Shown here: positions 22,741 to 34,359 of the stretch, piece by piece
Position numbering within the stretch: the first letter of the stretch is position 1
How the letters are laid out: each line of letters starts with the position of its first letter
Source: Ectobius pallidus
Taxonomy: Eukaryota; Arthropoda; Insecta; Blattodea; Ectobiidae
NCBI GenBank assembly: GCA_964059195.1
Contig: CAXKWD010000006.1
Span: forward strand, 175,520,825-175,584,824
DNA length: 64,000 nucleotides
Direction: 5' to 3'
Translations under genes and position numbers: made by a program
Notes under the pieces: generated by a model
Databases searched by the model: none
What the model was told of the DNA's origin: nothing
Seen by the model: only the letters and a program-made list of their open reading frames with translations

Positions 22741-23213
22741 CCCCCACACAATCTCATAAAGTACCATTCTGGCACGTAATAAAAACTAAAATGTGAGTCC
22801 CTTAAGATGTTTTAATACTTTCGCATGCAATGATATAACTTAAGAAGGCTGGACCAGTTTCTAGATGACTGGCAATGATAAGACTTTTACTCAAAGAGTT
22901 GTCACGCTTATGAACACTAACTGAGGTCAACAACCCTCTCAGGGGACTCAAAAGTTTACATGCAGGATCGGATTCAGATAGAATTCAATTATTCCATGTA
23001 AACCCTAGCGAACTCAATCCTGATGCGCGCGCATACACTCGTCATTTCTTCTGCCAGTTGATCCGTCAATTTCATAATAGTACATTAGGCCTATGCAACG
23101 AGCCTATAATGACATTTATTAAGACACAAGTACGTTTATGAAATGAGCGAAGCATAATTTTCATAGGAGCATCTTAATTACCGTTATAGGAAAGTTGCGT
23201 AAAACTATTTTTG

Positions 23214-23582
23214 AAGTGAAACTTCTTTAGCCGCGGTAGGGGTAAATCGAGAGCTTGTGTAACGCTCAAAATCGTCACGAAATTAGTGAGGAAATTTTAA
23301 AAATCTAAAAATCCAAAATTACAAAATCGAAAATCCGAAATTTAAAAAAAAAAAATTAAATTCAAAGGTCCAGAATTTAAAAAATCCAAAATTCCATAAT
23401 TAAAAAATTAAAAGAACAAAAATTTAAAAAAATCCAACATCCAAAATTTAAAAAGTCTAAAAACCTGATATTAAAAAGTACAACAATCCAAAATTGAAGA
23501 AATCCAATAATCCAAAATTGTAAAAATCCAAAAATTAAAACAAGTTTCACTTCTGTCGCGTGGCGTTCCACGCATACTTTTC
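23214..23582 (-). mobile_element. Family C, inverted copy
   Basis: Reading the minus strand gives the same start (GTATGCGTGGAACGCCACGC), the TTTTGGATTTTT array and the end GCGGCTAAAGAAGTTTCACT. The array units here are mostly ATCCAAAATTTAAAAA on the plus strand. Confidence 0.65.
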
Positions 23583-23754
23583 TTATCATAATATTGAGAT
23601 TCATCAAACAAACGGAGACGGCTGACCTCGGCGATCAGCTGTTAGTAAATTCTCGTCGTCCTCATCTTTTGTAATAGATGGCAGGTGATGGCGTGTGGTA
23701 AAGTCGAAGCTTGATTCTTGGCCGTTTTAATTGGAATCTTGAACCTTGAAAAGC

Positions 23755-24018
23755 TCACAAACTGGCTTGCACCGAATTGAAATTGTGTTTTTAATCAATG
23801 TATATTTATATTATTTCAATTTCAAAACAAGTTATGCTGTATAAAATAATGTGTTTTTATTCTGTTCACTGGCAGCATGTGACTTATTAATCACTGCATA
23901 TTGATACCTTACGACGTTTCATCAGATAACGTATCATCGTGTTCCTAGCAAGCATATTATGATATAAACGACCGTGATTCCTAAACTTTATTGGTCAATA
24001 TCAAATGGAATAGTCCCC
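23755..24018 (+). mobile_element. Element O, 3' part
   Basis: Starts at ACTGGCTTGCACCGAATTGA and ends GGAATAGTC, matching the right half of 15609-16140. Confidence 0.5.
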
Positions 24019-24339
24019 ACTCCTGGACAGCGGATAATTTTCAAAGCCTTCTGTTTGAATAAAGATTGAATCTATTACGTCATGAATAGGTGACACCCAT
24101 GCCATAATATGGAGGATTTGTAGCATCATAACAATGTTGCCATAGCGACAGAACTAAGCGGATATTAAGAAGAAGCAGGAACTAGGAATCTTAGATAAGA
24201 GACTGAAACAATTGAGTGCGTGTGTGGAACATTTCACTTCCTGATATGAGTACCAGGCGGCGCTGCTCACCAGTTTCACAAGTCTGTAGGAAGCATTAAT
24301 TCAATTAAGGTGAAATTTTGATGAAATACATTATTTTGT

Positions 24340-25350
24340 CTTTCTCTGCCCGTACCATTGGTACCCTCCTGTGAGTTAAGGAAATGGTTTTTTCGATGTT
24401 CACTTTATGGCAGAAATTAACGTTTTCAGGTCCCTTGGAATCAAAAATGTTATTTTCAGAACCACACAGGTCTTTGTGTGTGTGTGTCTGATAACAGCAC
24501 AGCTCAAATATGAAAAAATCCCTTTAGGCAGGCCTACGGGCGGAGGTAGATTTCGAAGTGCTTTTGGTTTAATTTATTGTCGCTGCATAGCACTCTTTTT
24601 CTTTAGCCTTGGCATGGTAAACCTGCAGTAAAGAGGAAGAGCCTACAATCATTTGTTTTGACAACAAGAATAGGATATAATATTCTGGGAGGCCGTGCGC
24701 AAGATCAGCAATGAATAAAATTAGCAAAGCCGCTAAACAAGACAAAATTATGATATTATAATTCTTTTAAGTGTTATTATTTTCAAACATTAAAATCTCG
24801 CGTCATATGAGAGCTTTCAAGAAACTATTTATTGATTTGTAGAGTACTCATCAAGAGCTTTTCAACGATACCCCACAAGACGTGGTTTCAAAAGTTTCGA
24901 ATTTTCATCCCCCACCCCCACCCTCACTCGAGCCCCCGAATTGTTGGTGTCACTGTGAACTCCATAGGGAGTACTCTAATTTATTCAAACAAAGTTTCCC
25001 TCTATACTTCATAGGGGCCGAGATATAAATGTTTTAAAATTTCAACCCCCTCCCCCGACCACCCCCTTGGGCCAATTTTGCCCATTAACGAACTTGTCCG
25101 AACTATTGGGCCTAGAAATAACATAATAAAATTTGGTTCAAATATCTTCAAAATTACGGCCGCTATCGTGTAAAGATATATATATATAAATATCACAAAA
25201 TTTTTTTTGAACGGGCGGTGGTTTCGTACTTAGGGGAGCATGAAACGTAAAGATATGAAAGAATTTTTCGAAAATCATAAAGTGGTATCCATTGCAATAG
25301 GTAGATTTTTCTTCGAAAATCTACCTAAAAGAAACTATAAAATCACGATT
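24340..25350 (+). repeat. Repeat L start joined to repeat K
   Basis: 24340-24510 resembles the start of repeat L (29660 onward: TTTTCAGAACCACACAGG and a GTGTGTGTGTCTG run). From about 24510 it is a second copy of repeat K with the same C-rich blocks and GAACGGGCGGTGG. The L/K order is not seen in the K copy at 3330, so this is probably a composite or nested insertion. Confidence 0.5.
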
Positions 25351-25494
25351 TTACGTTTAAAACAGATCTTCTGGGGATGTGTCATGAAATTTGACGACTT
25401 TTTCTTACCTTTAAGGGATGACCAAACTAAATTATCTGTAATAACTGTACTAAGGGATTTTCTAAACTATCTGTACTAGAAACTTGAAATCTTT

Positions 25495-25870
25495 TTTTCT
25501 TCTTCTTCTTTATTTGAGCTGTGTTTACTCTCCTTTTAGCTTCGAGACTATATAATTAATTCGGGATCTGTGTCCGTGTCTAAACAGTAGGGTAGGCCAT
25601 GGAACTATTGCTTCTCAATTGTTTCTACTGTCGGTGTATTTAATGGAGTAAATTTCAACTGATATTAATTTAAATGGACATGATACAGGATGAAATGGTG
25701 AGGAAGATTCATGGTATTAGTATTAGTATTAGCCCATAAAGTCCCCGTGGGGCACGGGCCTCTCCTGAGAGAGGTGGCTTGATTGTGGCCATCCCGGTTA
25801 GCCATTCCGGGAGGGATATAAATATCCAATTTGGCATTTGCCTTTACAACTGGAGATACCATGAAGAAAA
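25495..25870 (-). mobile_element. SINE family J, inverted and interrupted
   Basis: The tail-to-head landmarks of SINE J run on the minus strand (ATCAGGAGTTCGGGATCTGTG-like tail near 25560, CATGTCCATTTAAATTAATA near 25670, GGCATGGGTTTTCTTCATGG near 25870). About 80 bp of unrelated, GC-richer sequence (25712-25795, CCCCGTGGGGCACGGG) splits the body. Confidence 0.5.
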
Positions 25871-25920
25871 CCCATGCCAAATTGTCTTATATAGTATAAA
25901 TACTGTCTCCATCTTTCTTG

Positions 25921-25921
<1 letters not shown>

Positions 25922-25987
<66 letters not shown>

Positions 25988-26015
25988 GTTGTTGTTGTTG
26001 TTGTTATTATTAATA
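25922..26015. repeat. (TTA)n/(TTG)n microsatellite
   Basis: About 65 bp of TTA/ATT triplets followed by five GTT units and more ATT. The poly-leucine frame over it is an artefact. Confidence 0.9.
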
Positions 26016-26019
26016 TTAT

Positions 26020-26105
26020 TATTGCCCGGGCGGCTTGGGTCGCTTAAATCCTAAAAGGGGGAGGTGAAACTGCGAAAAAGAAAGAAAGAAAGAAAGAAAG
26101 AATTA
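26020..26105 (+). mobile_element. SINE family I, tail fragment
   Basis: CCCGGGCGGCTTGGGTCGCT, CCTAAAAGGGGGAGGTGAAA and a GAAA tail match 27170-27245 in the opposite orientation. Confidence 0.6.
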
Positions 26106-26284
26106 TTATTATTAATCAGACATGCTGTGGCTTGAATATGGAAAGGTGTGAGTGGCCGTCAGACTGACCGCGGACAACAGGTACAGGAATCGGGAGTGTC
26201 CATGCAAACACGATCTTGCAACACTCACAACCGCTTACGTAAATCAACCTAACTGTTTGTATGTTGCAAAACTAACTCTACTGA

Positions 26285-26870
26285 AAAAAAATCTTATGTG
26301 AAATTCACATAACTTCCTCTGCCCCAACAAAATGTATTATGTATGACATTCTCTTCAAGTAAAGTGGATGTAAAATTGAAGAGAATGTCATTAACACATC
26401 ACATCGCATCCCCGAAGGATACACAACCCAAATAAACTCTGATTAATGTACTCTCGTAACTTTCTTTACTTGAAGCATGGACAATACATTTTTATAGAAC
26501 AAGAAGTCATATTGCAAAGAATACTTATTGAAAGTGGCTTATAACTACCCTTCAGATAATAAAAGAAAAAATCTAATAAAAGTTTGAGCTCTTAGTATAA
26601 ACACCCGATTTGCAATTTAAACAAAATTGTCTGTGCCGTTTTCGAGAAAATAGCAACAAACGAAATTTTCTTCATATAAAGTCCCCTAAAAATAAGAGAA
26701 AAAAGCCACCAATCTTGGTGTTACATCCTCAGAAGGTACCTAACTCAATTACAAAATTTCGTTTTCGTACGATTTTCCGTTACAAGAGGCCGTATTGCAA
26801 AGAGCTCGTATTCAGAATGGATGGCTTATAACTACCTTCAGAGATTTTTTTTTTCTTGGAAAAAATCTTT
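26285..26870 (-). repeat. Repeat L, inverted copy
   Basis: Minus-strand match to 29860-30350: GGCTTATAACTACC, GTGCCGTTTTCGAGAAAAT and CTTCATATAAAGTCCCC correspond to its inner blocks. The palindrome TTATGTGAAATTCACATAA lies at its left edge. Confidence 0.5.
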
Positions 26871-26930
26871 CAATTAATTTTTTTTATATCTTAGTGTAAT
26901 GACCTCATAAAATAAAAAATAAAAAAGTGT

Positions 26931-27130
26931 GCCTGGAACGCACGCGACAGAACAGAAACTTTTTTTAATTTTTGTATTTTTTCAATTTTGGATTACTGGG
27001 TTTTTTCAATTTTGGATTGCTTTTCTTAAATTTTGGATTTTCGATTTTTTAATTTTGGATTTTTAGATTTTTTAAATTTTGGAATTTTTACTTTTTGAAA
27101 TTTTTAAATTTTGGATAAGCCTAATCATTG
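26931..27130 (+). mobile_element. Family C, right-truncated copy
   Basis: Left end GTGTGCCTGGAACGCACGCG and about 10 TTTTGGAT units, then the AAGCCTAATCATTGAG segment, after which the right terminus is missing. Confidence 0.6.
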
Positions 27131-27169
27131 AGTGGATTGTTTACAAAAGACGGGCCGGAACCCGCATAA

Positions 27170-27605
27170 TAACTTTCTTTCTTTCTTTTTCGCAGTTTCA
27201 CCTCCCCCTTTTAGGATTTAAGCGACCCAAGCCGCCCGGGCCTTACAGGGCCGCGACCTGTCGGGAGAGGGATTATCTTTGGATCACATACATACATTTT
27301 TGACCAGACAAGGACATGTAGGGCCTCCCCGGATGAGTGATCAGCCCAATGCCGGGGCCACCTCCGAGACAACACGAACACATAGGACGAGACACACCAT
27401 TCACACACACACACACACACACACACTCACTCCGAACAAGGCGAGGATGATAATGACGGCCAGATGATATCCGGGGACCACAAGGGCCTCAAGTTACCCG
27501 ACATTTGTCTCAAAGGTGAGGGAATACCCCGGAAAAAACCTCACCTAGGTAACTTGTCCCGACCAGGAATCGAACCCCGGGCCCGCTGCGTGAGAGGATT
27601 GAACG
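27170..27605 (-). mobile_element. SINE family I, long copy
   Basis: On the minus strand the head GTGGCTCAGGGATGCGTTCA (box A) and GGGGTTCGATTCCTGG (box B) is tRNA-like. The body includes CACTCATCCGGGGAGGCC and the DNA ends in the CCCGGGCGGCTTGGGTCGCT / AGGTGAAA / GAAAGAAAG tail. A (CA)n run lies at about 27402-27426. Fragments occur at 1848, 26020, 34360 and 49255. Confidence 0.7.
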
Positions 27606-28072
27606 CATCCCTGAGCCACATAATAATTCAATTTCAAAATCGACTGAGCATTAAAAATTAAAAGTAAGAGAAACTCGTGTTACGTCTTCATGAACTAATC
27701 CCCCCCCCATACGAAGCAATCAAAGTTGGTATCATTTTCTCCTTTTACCTTTGACTGTCTTTTGTTAGTGCTGAGGAGCCTTATGGGCTTACTGTTTTTA
27801 TTATTTACCGGTCTTTAAGGTCACCCAATAAAACCTAGTTCCTGATATGACCAGTGGAGTGAAAGGTCAATGTCACATCAAGTGGCATATTGCTTTACAA
27901 GCAAAAGGTCGCAGGTTCTGACCCCGTGTTGTAATGCGTTACGCGTGGCAACTTTCACTCAATTCGCGGCTTTATTTTTAGCATGACATTACACAATTTG
28001 AGGCTCTTTGCATTGTAACACTCTTCTGGTATTTTTTATTGACATAAAAATCCCACCTGTACTATCACCCTA

Positions 28073-28545
28073 TCACTTACTTAGGGTACTCACACTTATT
28101 TAGACAATTCCTCAGCAAGCTAAAGGAATATTACCTATTTTATGGAACCCGAAGGTTCATTGCCGCGCTTACCTGAGCCCGCCATTCAACCCTATTCTGT
28201 GCTAACTCCATCCAACCATCCCTCGCAAATCCTACTTCCCTTAAGTCTATCCTAAAATTGTCCTCCCACCAACGTCTACGTCTTCCAAGTGGTCTTTTCC
28301 CTTCGCGTCTCCCAGTCAATATTTTTGAGATATGTCTTTCCTCCCTCATTTCATCCTCCATGATTTAATTACCCTTACTATATCCGGTGAAGAGTACAGG
28401 TTAAGAAGCTCGTCGTTATGCAGTTTTCTCCAGTCCCCATTTTCATCTCTCTTAGGCCCAAATATTTTCCTAAGCCGTCTGTTTTCGAAGACTTTGTCAC
28501 AAACATACAGTAATAAACTGCAAGCAACTATTTTTTCAACCACTA
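28073..28545 (-). pseudogene. Non-LTR retrotransposon C-terminal fragment
   Basis: Minus-strand translation gives LYVCDKVFENRRLRKIFGPK and then KLHNDELLNLYSSPDIVRVI in one frame, and GRREGKRPLGRRRRWWEDNF with RAQVSAAMNLRVP in another, so a frameshift lies near 28345. This is the same C-terminal region as at 21140-21520. The 3' UTR runs to about 28073 with a TTACTTA tail, and the fragment is 5'-truncated at its junction with repeat U. Confidence 0.75.
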
Positions 28546-29010
28546 ACAAAGTTTTAAATTGTTTTACTTTCCTTTAGGAGTCCATTAACTAATACTCCAT
28601 ACCCAGTTACGAGTTACCAGTGTTTTTGGAAGTCTATACTGATCTGTGGTGAAGCTGCAGCTTAACTGTGGGGTGAAACATGTTTTATTGATTAAAAGAG
28701 AAAGTTAGGTAATGCCACCCCCTCGAACTGGTCATCTTGTCAGCTGGGGATAGAATTGGTACCTCTAGTGCAACACAATACAGTTGAATTAGAAACGAAA
28801 TCCTTAAAAAACGAAACTTTGAATGAGGTACAGTACTTGGAAATAAAGCCGCCAAAAGGAAAATGTGATAACATAAACTGAGTCTTCGATCACGATAAAC
28901 AGCATTTTTTCAATGTAGCCTATTAATCCGTACGGGACTTCATAAAAGTGATAACATTACCCGGCTGATAACATTATGCGCGATTACATTAAGCGGCGTT
29001 CACTGTATAT
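28505..29010. repeat. Dispersed repeat U, copy 2
   Basis: Second copy of the repeat at 12405-12830, with an extra 80-bp segment near 28660-28740 that is absent from copy 1. Confidence 0.55.
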
Positions 29011-29659
29011 CCTATACGATGCATTAAGAATGAAAGGATAAAGTATCTCCCAGGATACAACAAGAACTGGTGAATAAATTCCTGGGATTCCCTGAACTCT
29101 CAAAGGAAAGGTCAAGACCAACACGGGAGTATGTAGACTATTGTTCTGCGAGTTTTGTTAGTTATGCCAGGCATGTGTTATAGAAAGTGTCTTTGAACCT
29201 GGTCGTTCAAACCGAGAATACCAAAGGTCACAGCTGACCTTGAAAAATTCAAAACGAGTGTATGTACTCGTATGTATGGAAGGGAAGGTAGGCCACATGT
29301 CCAAGCCCAAAGCAGATTCCGCCGCGAGCCCCCACGGAACTCCCCAATATCCAGAGGGACCTGAAACCACACCACGTGCGCTACGCTCCTAGTTCCTCAG
29401 GAGAGCCCGTAGGGTCGCGGCACACCAGAGAGATCCTAGATGCGCAGCACACCACCAGCAACCCAAATGACCACAAGCCAAGGGGAGAGGAAACGGGATG
29501 ATAATGAGGGGGAACTGGAGAGTGTTGGTGGATTAAGAGGGGAAAATGGGAAAAACCTCGAGAAAAAAAACCCTTAAGTACGGCTAATTGTCCTGTACCT
29601 TTACTACAAATATAGAAAGAAATTAATATCCACTGCATGTATCAAATTTAAGAAAAAAT

Positions 29660-30271
29660 TCATTGTGAACACCCATATTTTATTACTTCCTCTGGCCTTA
29701 CCATAGGTACTATAGTTAAAGGAAGTACTGTGTTCGACCCCCAAATTCGAAGTTGAGTTATTAGCATATATACACGTTTCAATGCCCCCTGAATCCAAAA
29801 ATACTATTTTCAGAAACTTGTCTGTGTGTGTCTGTCTGTGAACAGGCTAGCTCCAAAACGGAAAATCGTATGAAAACAAAATTTCGTATTTTGGTCAGGT
29901 GCCTTCTCAAGATGTGACACAAAAATTGCTGACAAGTTTCTTTTATTTTTAAGGGGAATTTACATGAAAAAAGTTTCGTTTTTCGCGATTTTCTCGAAAA
30001 CGGCTCAAACAATTTTCTTAACATTTTGCACATGGGTTGCTTATGCTAAGAGCTAAAACTTTTATTTGAAACACATTTTCTAAAAAAATCTCTTGAAGTG
30101 TAGTTATAAGCCACCCACTCTGAACACGCACTCTTTGCAATACGGCCTCTAGTAAGGCAAAATCGTATGAAAACAAAATTTTTCATTTGGGTTAATTGCC
30201 TTCAGGCTGTGACACGAAAATTGCTGACATTTGACAACCTTACTTTATATTTAAGGGGACTTTATATGAAG

Positions 30272-30305
<34 letters not shown>

Positions 30306-30550
30306 GAATTTCTAAAAAACGGCTCTAACGATTTCCTTTAAATAAACTCTCTGAAGGGGGGTTGTAAGCTTGTTTGTAGAAAATCTTGTCTTGATGAACA
30401 ACTCAATAAGCGGACATTCACAGCCTCTTATTCTATATAAGTACGTACGTGAAGCGGGAAAGATGTATTGTTGGCCATGCTTACAGTAAAGAAATATCTG
30501 AGGGAATATTCGATAAATTTCGGAAATTATTCTTAACGGCGTAAAGTTCA
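29660..30550 (+). repeat. Dispersed repeat L
   Basis: Starts near TTATTACTTCCTCTGGCC (compare 470-540 and 24340), has a CTGTGTGTGTCTGTCTG run at 29821, then two rounds of a block with AAAATCGTATGAAAACAAAA, ATTTACATGAAAAAAGT/CTTTATATGAAGAA and TATAAGCCACCCACTCTGAA. A poly-T run is at 30272-30303. Fragments occur at 26285-26870, 39612-39890, 43630-43720 and 57940-58020. Confidence 0.55.
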
Positions 30551-30751
30551 ATGAACGTTTGCTGTCACTTGTTTTTTTTTCCCGTAGCCTGCGTTTTTAG
30601 TCGCAATACTCAAAGAAGGGGCTATAAGGTATTTATGGCATAATTAGCGTAAAATTGTGTCTTGCGATTCTGTACAAGGATATGTGAATACTGCTAACTT
30701 TGATTTGGGCAGATGTTATGTAAATTTCACATAAGATTCATTTTTTTTTTT

Positions 30752-31176
30752 TAGGGATGGGTCCTCGATACTTTCGATACCTCGATACTCTCGATACTTG
30801 CATGGTATCGGTATCGAACGATACTAAAGAAAACTCACTCGATACTTTTGTAATTCTGCAATTAAGTGAGAATGCTAGTATTTTTTAACAAAAACTTCTA
30901 AGTGGACTGTCTAAAAAACTAATTTTAGTTTTATTATAGAGTTTAAAAATAATTATAGGCTACTGATGATATTAAATTTTGTCTCATTAAATATGCAGAC
31001 TTAATTAATTTAGTTGGTATTACACAGTTCTCTCAAATTTTAATTTTAATGTACCTATTTATTGAAACTGGAAATGTTGAAGGTATTGAGTATCGAAGTA
31101 TCGAGTATCGAGGAAAAAATCATGTATCGGTATCGAGTATCGAGTATCGAGAAAATCTGGTATCGACCCATCCCTA
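30752..31176. mobile_element. hAT-type MITE with dense GATACT/TATCG subterminal repeats
   Basis: TAGGGATGGGTCCTCGATAC at 30752 is inverted as GTATCGACCCATCCCTA ending at 31176. Both subterminal regions contain many CTCGATACT or GTATCGAGTATCGAG units. Flanks are TTTTTTTT and ATTTTTTT, compatible with an 8-bp duplication in a T tract. TAGGG-type TIRs and clustered subterminal transposase-binding-like repeats support hAT. Confidence 0.75.
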
Positions 31177-31644
31177 ATTTTTTTATTGTAAAACCTATTG
31201 ACATAATCAAAACCTCGAAAACAGTTTACCAACGAATTTCGTTACATCCTGAGATCTGATTAGTTCTTTGTACTATCCAGCCTTCACAAAAACTGCGTCG
31301 CACACATTAATAAAACGTTTATGATTGGTGGACTTCCTGAATTTCGGTAACATGCTTCATTGCGTTGTCTTAGGTGTCGAGCTGATTCAAGGACTCAAAC
31401 CTTCATTACCTTTATGTTGGAATATAAAAAAGTACTTCTCAACGACCTTCAGCTATAGTAAGAACCACAGGGTGTGGTCAATACCATGTACAGTCTGATC
31501 AAGTACAAAATATACACTATCATATGCACTCCATTACATAACAATAATTATATTTAATAAAATTAAAAATACAGCGTGACCCAAAAAAGGTAACTGAAAA
31601 TGTTGGCAACCATGTTAAGCTATAGGAACTTACTTAGTTATTAC

Positions 31645-32531
31645 TAGGGACCGGATTCTTAGGTTTTTACCTATTTTTTTCCTTACTTCCAAAACAAAAA
31701 GCGCTCATACACTTTTTCGAATCATGTCCATAGGATTCACCCACATTAATTCTGTGGCACCTAAAAATACCTAAATAGGGTATAAAAACCTAAATGTACC
31801 TAAACGGGATATAAAACCTAAAATATCTAATTTAGGCTACTTTTTTTCCGTTTTTGTTTGTCAGTTGAGAAATCGGTATTTTGCGGAGAGACAATTTTTG
31901 TCGCGTTTCGTTCAACCCATTGTCGTCTAGGAAGGACAGTATCAAGAGAGGAAGTGTAAGAGTTCCGGCGTATTTCTTTTAAAATATTCTTACGAACAAC
32001 CATTGTTGCCGTGTATGAACAAGGATATAGACTTCTGTGTTTTAAAGCGCTTGTTTGCCTTTAGTACTTCCCTGTTGAAGAAGACGTGTTAATTGTGCCA
32101 AAACAAATTAAAACGAGTTTATTACGGCAGTGGATTGGCGACGTCCTGCTTTTCTTCTTCTTCTTCTTCTTCTTCTGAGGTTATTTTATGACGTTGCACA
32201 CCGCGGGTTTCTACGTCTGCTCTGTATAAATGCTGTATATGACAGACGTTGTCATTCAATACAACTCACAGTTGACAATCTTGAATTGTTTATGCTTTCT
32301 TTCTTCAGTCGTGTAATATTGTCCTAAAGCAAGTTTGCACAAATTTAAGTCAATTTTGTTAAGTTTTGAATACTATTAGCACATTCAAATTCATTAAACC
32401 AATTATTCTACCCGAAAACGATATTTTGGAGAAAAAACCTAAAAAAAACTATTTCACCTTATGGAAAACCTAAAACAGTGTTTTTAAAAACCTAAAACAG
32501 TGTTTTTAAAAACCTAAAAATCCGGTCCCTA
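31645..32531. mobile_element. hAT non-autonomous element with perfect 8-bp TSD
   Basis: TIRs TAGGGACCGGATTCTTAGGT (31645) and ACCTAAAAATCCGGTCCCTA (to 32531). The 8-bp target duplication GTTATTAC is exact (31637-31644 and 32532-32539). The interior flanks carry many AAAACCTAAA motifs. 887 bp with no transposase frame; a (TTC)n run at about 32150 gives a meaningless Leu-rich frame. It is inserted in the 3' UTR of the non-LTR copy above. Confidence 0.88.
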
Positions 32532-32583
32532 GTTATTACTTACTCAATGACAATAGCCAATTCCTCAGCAAGCTAAAGCATAT

Positions 32584-32833
32584 ATAAGCATTCATGAACC
32601 ACAGATTATTGCCCCTGTTGGACATTACATGAGAATATAAAAGAGAAAAATACCTCCGACACTGGGACATGCACCCAGGACCTTTGGCTATTCGCGCCAA
32701 TGCTCTAACAACTGAGCTAAGCCGGAGTTAAATTCACAGCGCCAGATGGAATCTCTCTCCTATGACTGATTGCGAATAGCCAAAGCTCCTGGGTTCAAAT
32801 CCCAGTGTCGGAGGAATTTTTCTCCTATAATAT
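32584..32833. mobile_element. tRNA-SINE inverted dimer with 10-bp TSD
   Basis: The minus strand gives GGCTTAGCTCAGTTGTTAGA (box A) and GGTCCTGGGTGCATGTCCC (box B) at 32655-32730. A second, plus-strand half with CTCCTGGGTTCAAATCCCAG follows at 32770-32833. The arms 32630-32700 and 32770-32835 are imperfect inverted repeats. The insertion is flanked by CAAGCTAAAG on both sides, as expected for LINE-machinery retrotransposition. Confidence 0.7.
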
Positions 32834-33148
32834 TCTCAAGCTAAAGAATATCTACTTTACGGAACCCGGAGGTTCATTGCCGCGCTTACCTGAGCCCGCC
32901 ATTCAACCCTATTATGTCCTACCTCCGTCCAATTATCCCTCGCAAATTCTACTACCCTTAAATCTATTCTAATATTGTCCTCCCACCTACGTCTAGGTTT
33001 TCCCATCGTTCGGACCTCCGGGTAGGGACTACAATGAGGGAGTCTAAAAATCGTAGGAACTATAGAAACAGGTAGGCCTACAGTATTTTTCAAAACATGA
33101 GAGGCTCACTTCTTGGAGCTACCGTGTATAGATTCCCTCATTAAAGGT

Positions 33149-33601
33149 CTACACCTTTTCAACCTCAATTTCGGAAAAAGTAATTTCAATTTCGGAAAAA
33201 GTAATTTCAATTTCGGAAAAAGTAACTTCAATTTCGGAAAAGGTAATTTCAATTTCGGAAAAAATAACTTCAATTTCGGAAATGCGAGGGCTATGAAGAG
33301 GGTATAGTAAAGTTGGTACCACGCTAGGACAAATGACTCAATCGGAGCGAGATTATGTAGAGAAGTAGCTAGAAGGTGTACCTAAATGTTTCAAATAAAA
33401 CAGTTTTGATTTTCACTGTGGTTTTCATTTTATGGCCCATCGAATGCTTTAAAAAATAGCCCTCGTATTTCCGAAATTGAAGTTACTTTTTCCGAAATTG
33501 AGATGACTTTTTCCGAAATTGAAATTACTTTTTCCGAATTTGAAATTACTTTTTCCGAAATTGAAATTACTTTTTCCGAAATTGAGGTTGAAATGGTGTA
33601 G
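33149..33601. mobile_element. Foldback element with arms of 21-bp tandem repeats
   Basis: Starts CTACACCTTTTCAACCTC, then about six units of AATTTCGGAAAAAGTAATTTC-type 21-bp repeat (read in two pieces AATTTCGGAAAAAG and TAATTTC) to 33285. A 180-bp middle follows, then about six inverted units (33466-33585) and GAGGTTGAAATGGTGTAG. The arms mirror each other to the last base. Because 21 is divisible by three the array is open in several frames (repeating NFGKSNF or ISEKVIS), but this is not evidence of a protein. Confidence 0.75.
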
Positions 33602-34359
33602 AAGCAATATTGACAGGTTTCTGTCTTTTCTGGAGATTGTTGAATCAAGTGTCATATATCGTGTTGAATAGTTGCACTCACTGTGTTAATGTCCTTTCTT
33701 CCCCACGTAGGTGTAAAAATGGCTATCCACGCCACATCAAAAGAAAGTGTACTAGCGATAAGGGAATTCCTTCCACGGGTAGAGTGATACAGAAGACTTT
33801 ACGGGCCACAGAAGACCTTTACACCACATAACCTCATAAAGTACCATTCTGGCACTTAATAACTTCCATATCAGTTGCATATTTTTAAAAATATGGATTT
33901 ATAAAACCTTGTAGCTTAGGTTTGAATGTGTACTGCAATATACGTCTTCTTATACCCCATTGGTTAAGTAGTCAGTTGATCCTATCCAAGGTCAACGCAA
34001 TTACGGATCCTTCAAGCGTGGACATTGAGGCTATACCGGTGCCATATACAGACTACAAGATGAGACAGACGATGACACGACCTGACAGAACATAGACATG
34101 CTGCTGCTTTCAAATGTCAAAATCCATTATACTAACTAGCTACATCTCCACTGTGAGGTTTTTAGATAGAATCCGTTTATTTAGACCTTGATCTTTAACC
34201 ATGATATGTCCACGCCGACTTTAAAGTTTTCTTTCAGGGGTAAAAGAATTACAGAATTGACATAAAAATTTCTGTTGTTTATTTAGGATCGATTTCAATA
34301 CCATAGAGAAATCGACTTATTCTTTCTTTTTTTGTACCTTAGTTTTTACATCTCCATTT

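Larger units (their letters stand above)
31600..33020 (-). pseudogene. Non-LTR retrotransposon 3' end with hAT and SINE nested in it
   Basis: Minus-strand C-terminal peptides GKPRRRWEDNIRIDLRVVEF and RAQVSAAMNLRVP are at 32857-33010. The 3' UTR continues leftward, is cut by a SINE (32584-32833) and by a hAT element (31645-32531), and ends with the TTACTTAG tail near 31630. The GGTTTTCC..TCGTTCGG junction near 33005 marks the 5' truncation. Confidence 0.75.

Noticed and set aside
25779..26054. Poly-leucine frame
   Set aside because: Produced by the TTA/ATT trinucleotide repeat.
29158..29640. Overlapping minus-strand frames near 29.2-29.6 kb
   Set aside because: No family resemblance, several frames overlap, and there is no supporting start or splice context.
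33113..33307. Frame with repeated NFGKSNF peptides, and its mirror at 33430-33655
   Set aside because: 21-bp tandem repeats of a foldback element give open frames on both strands automatically.
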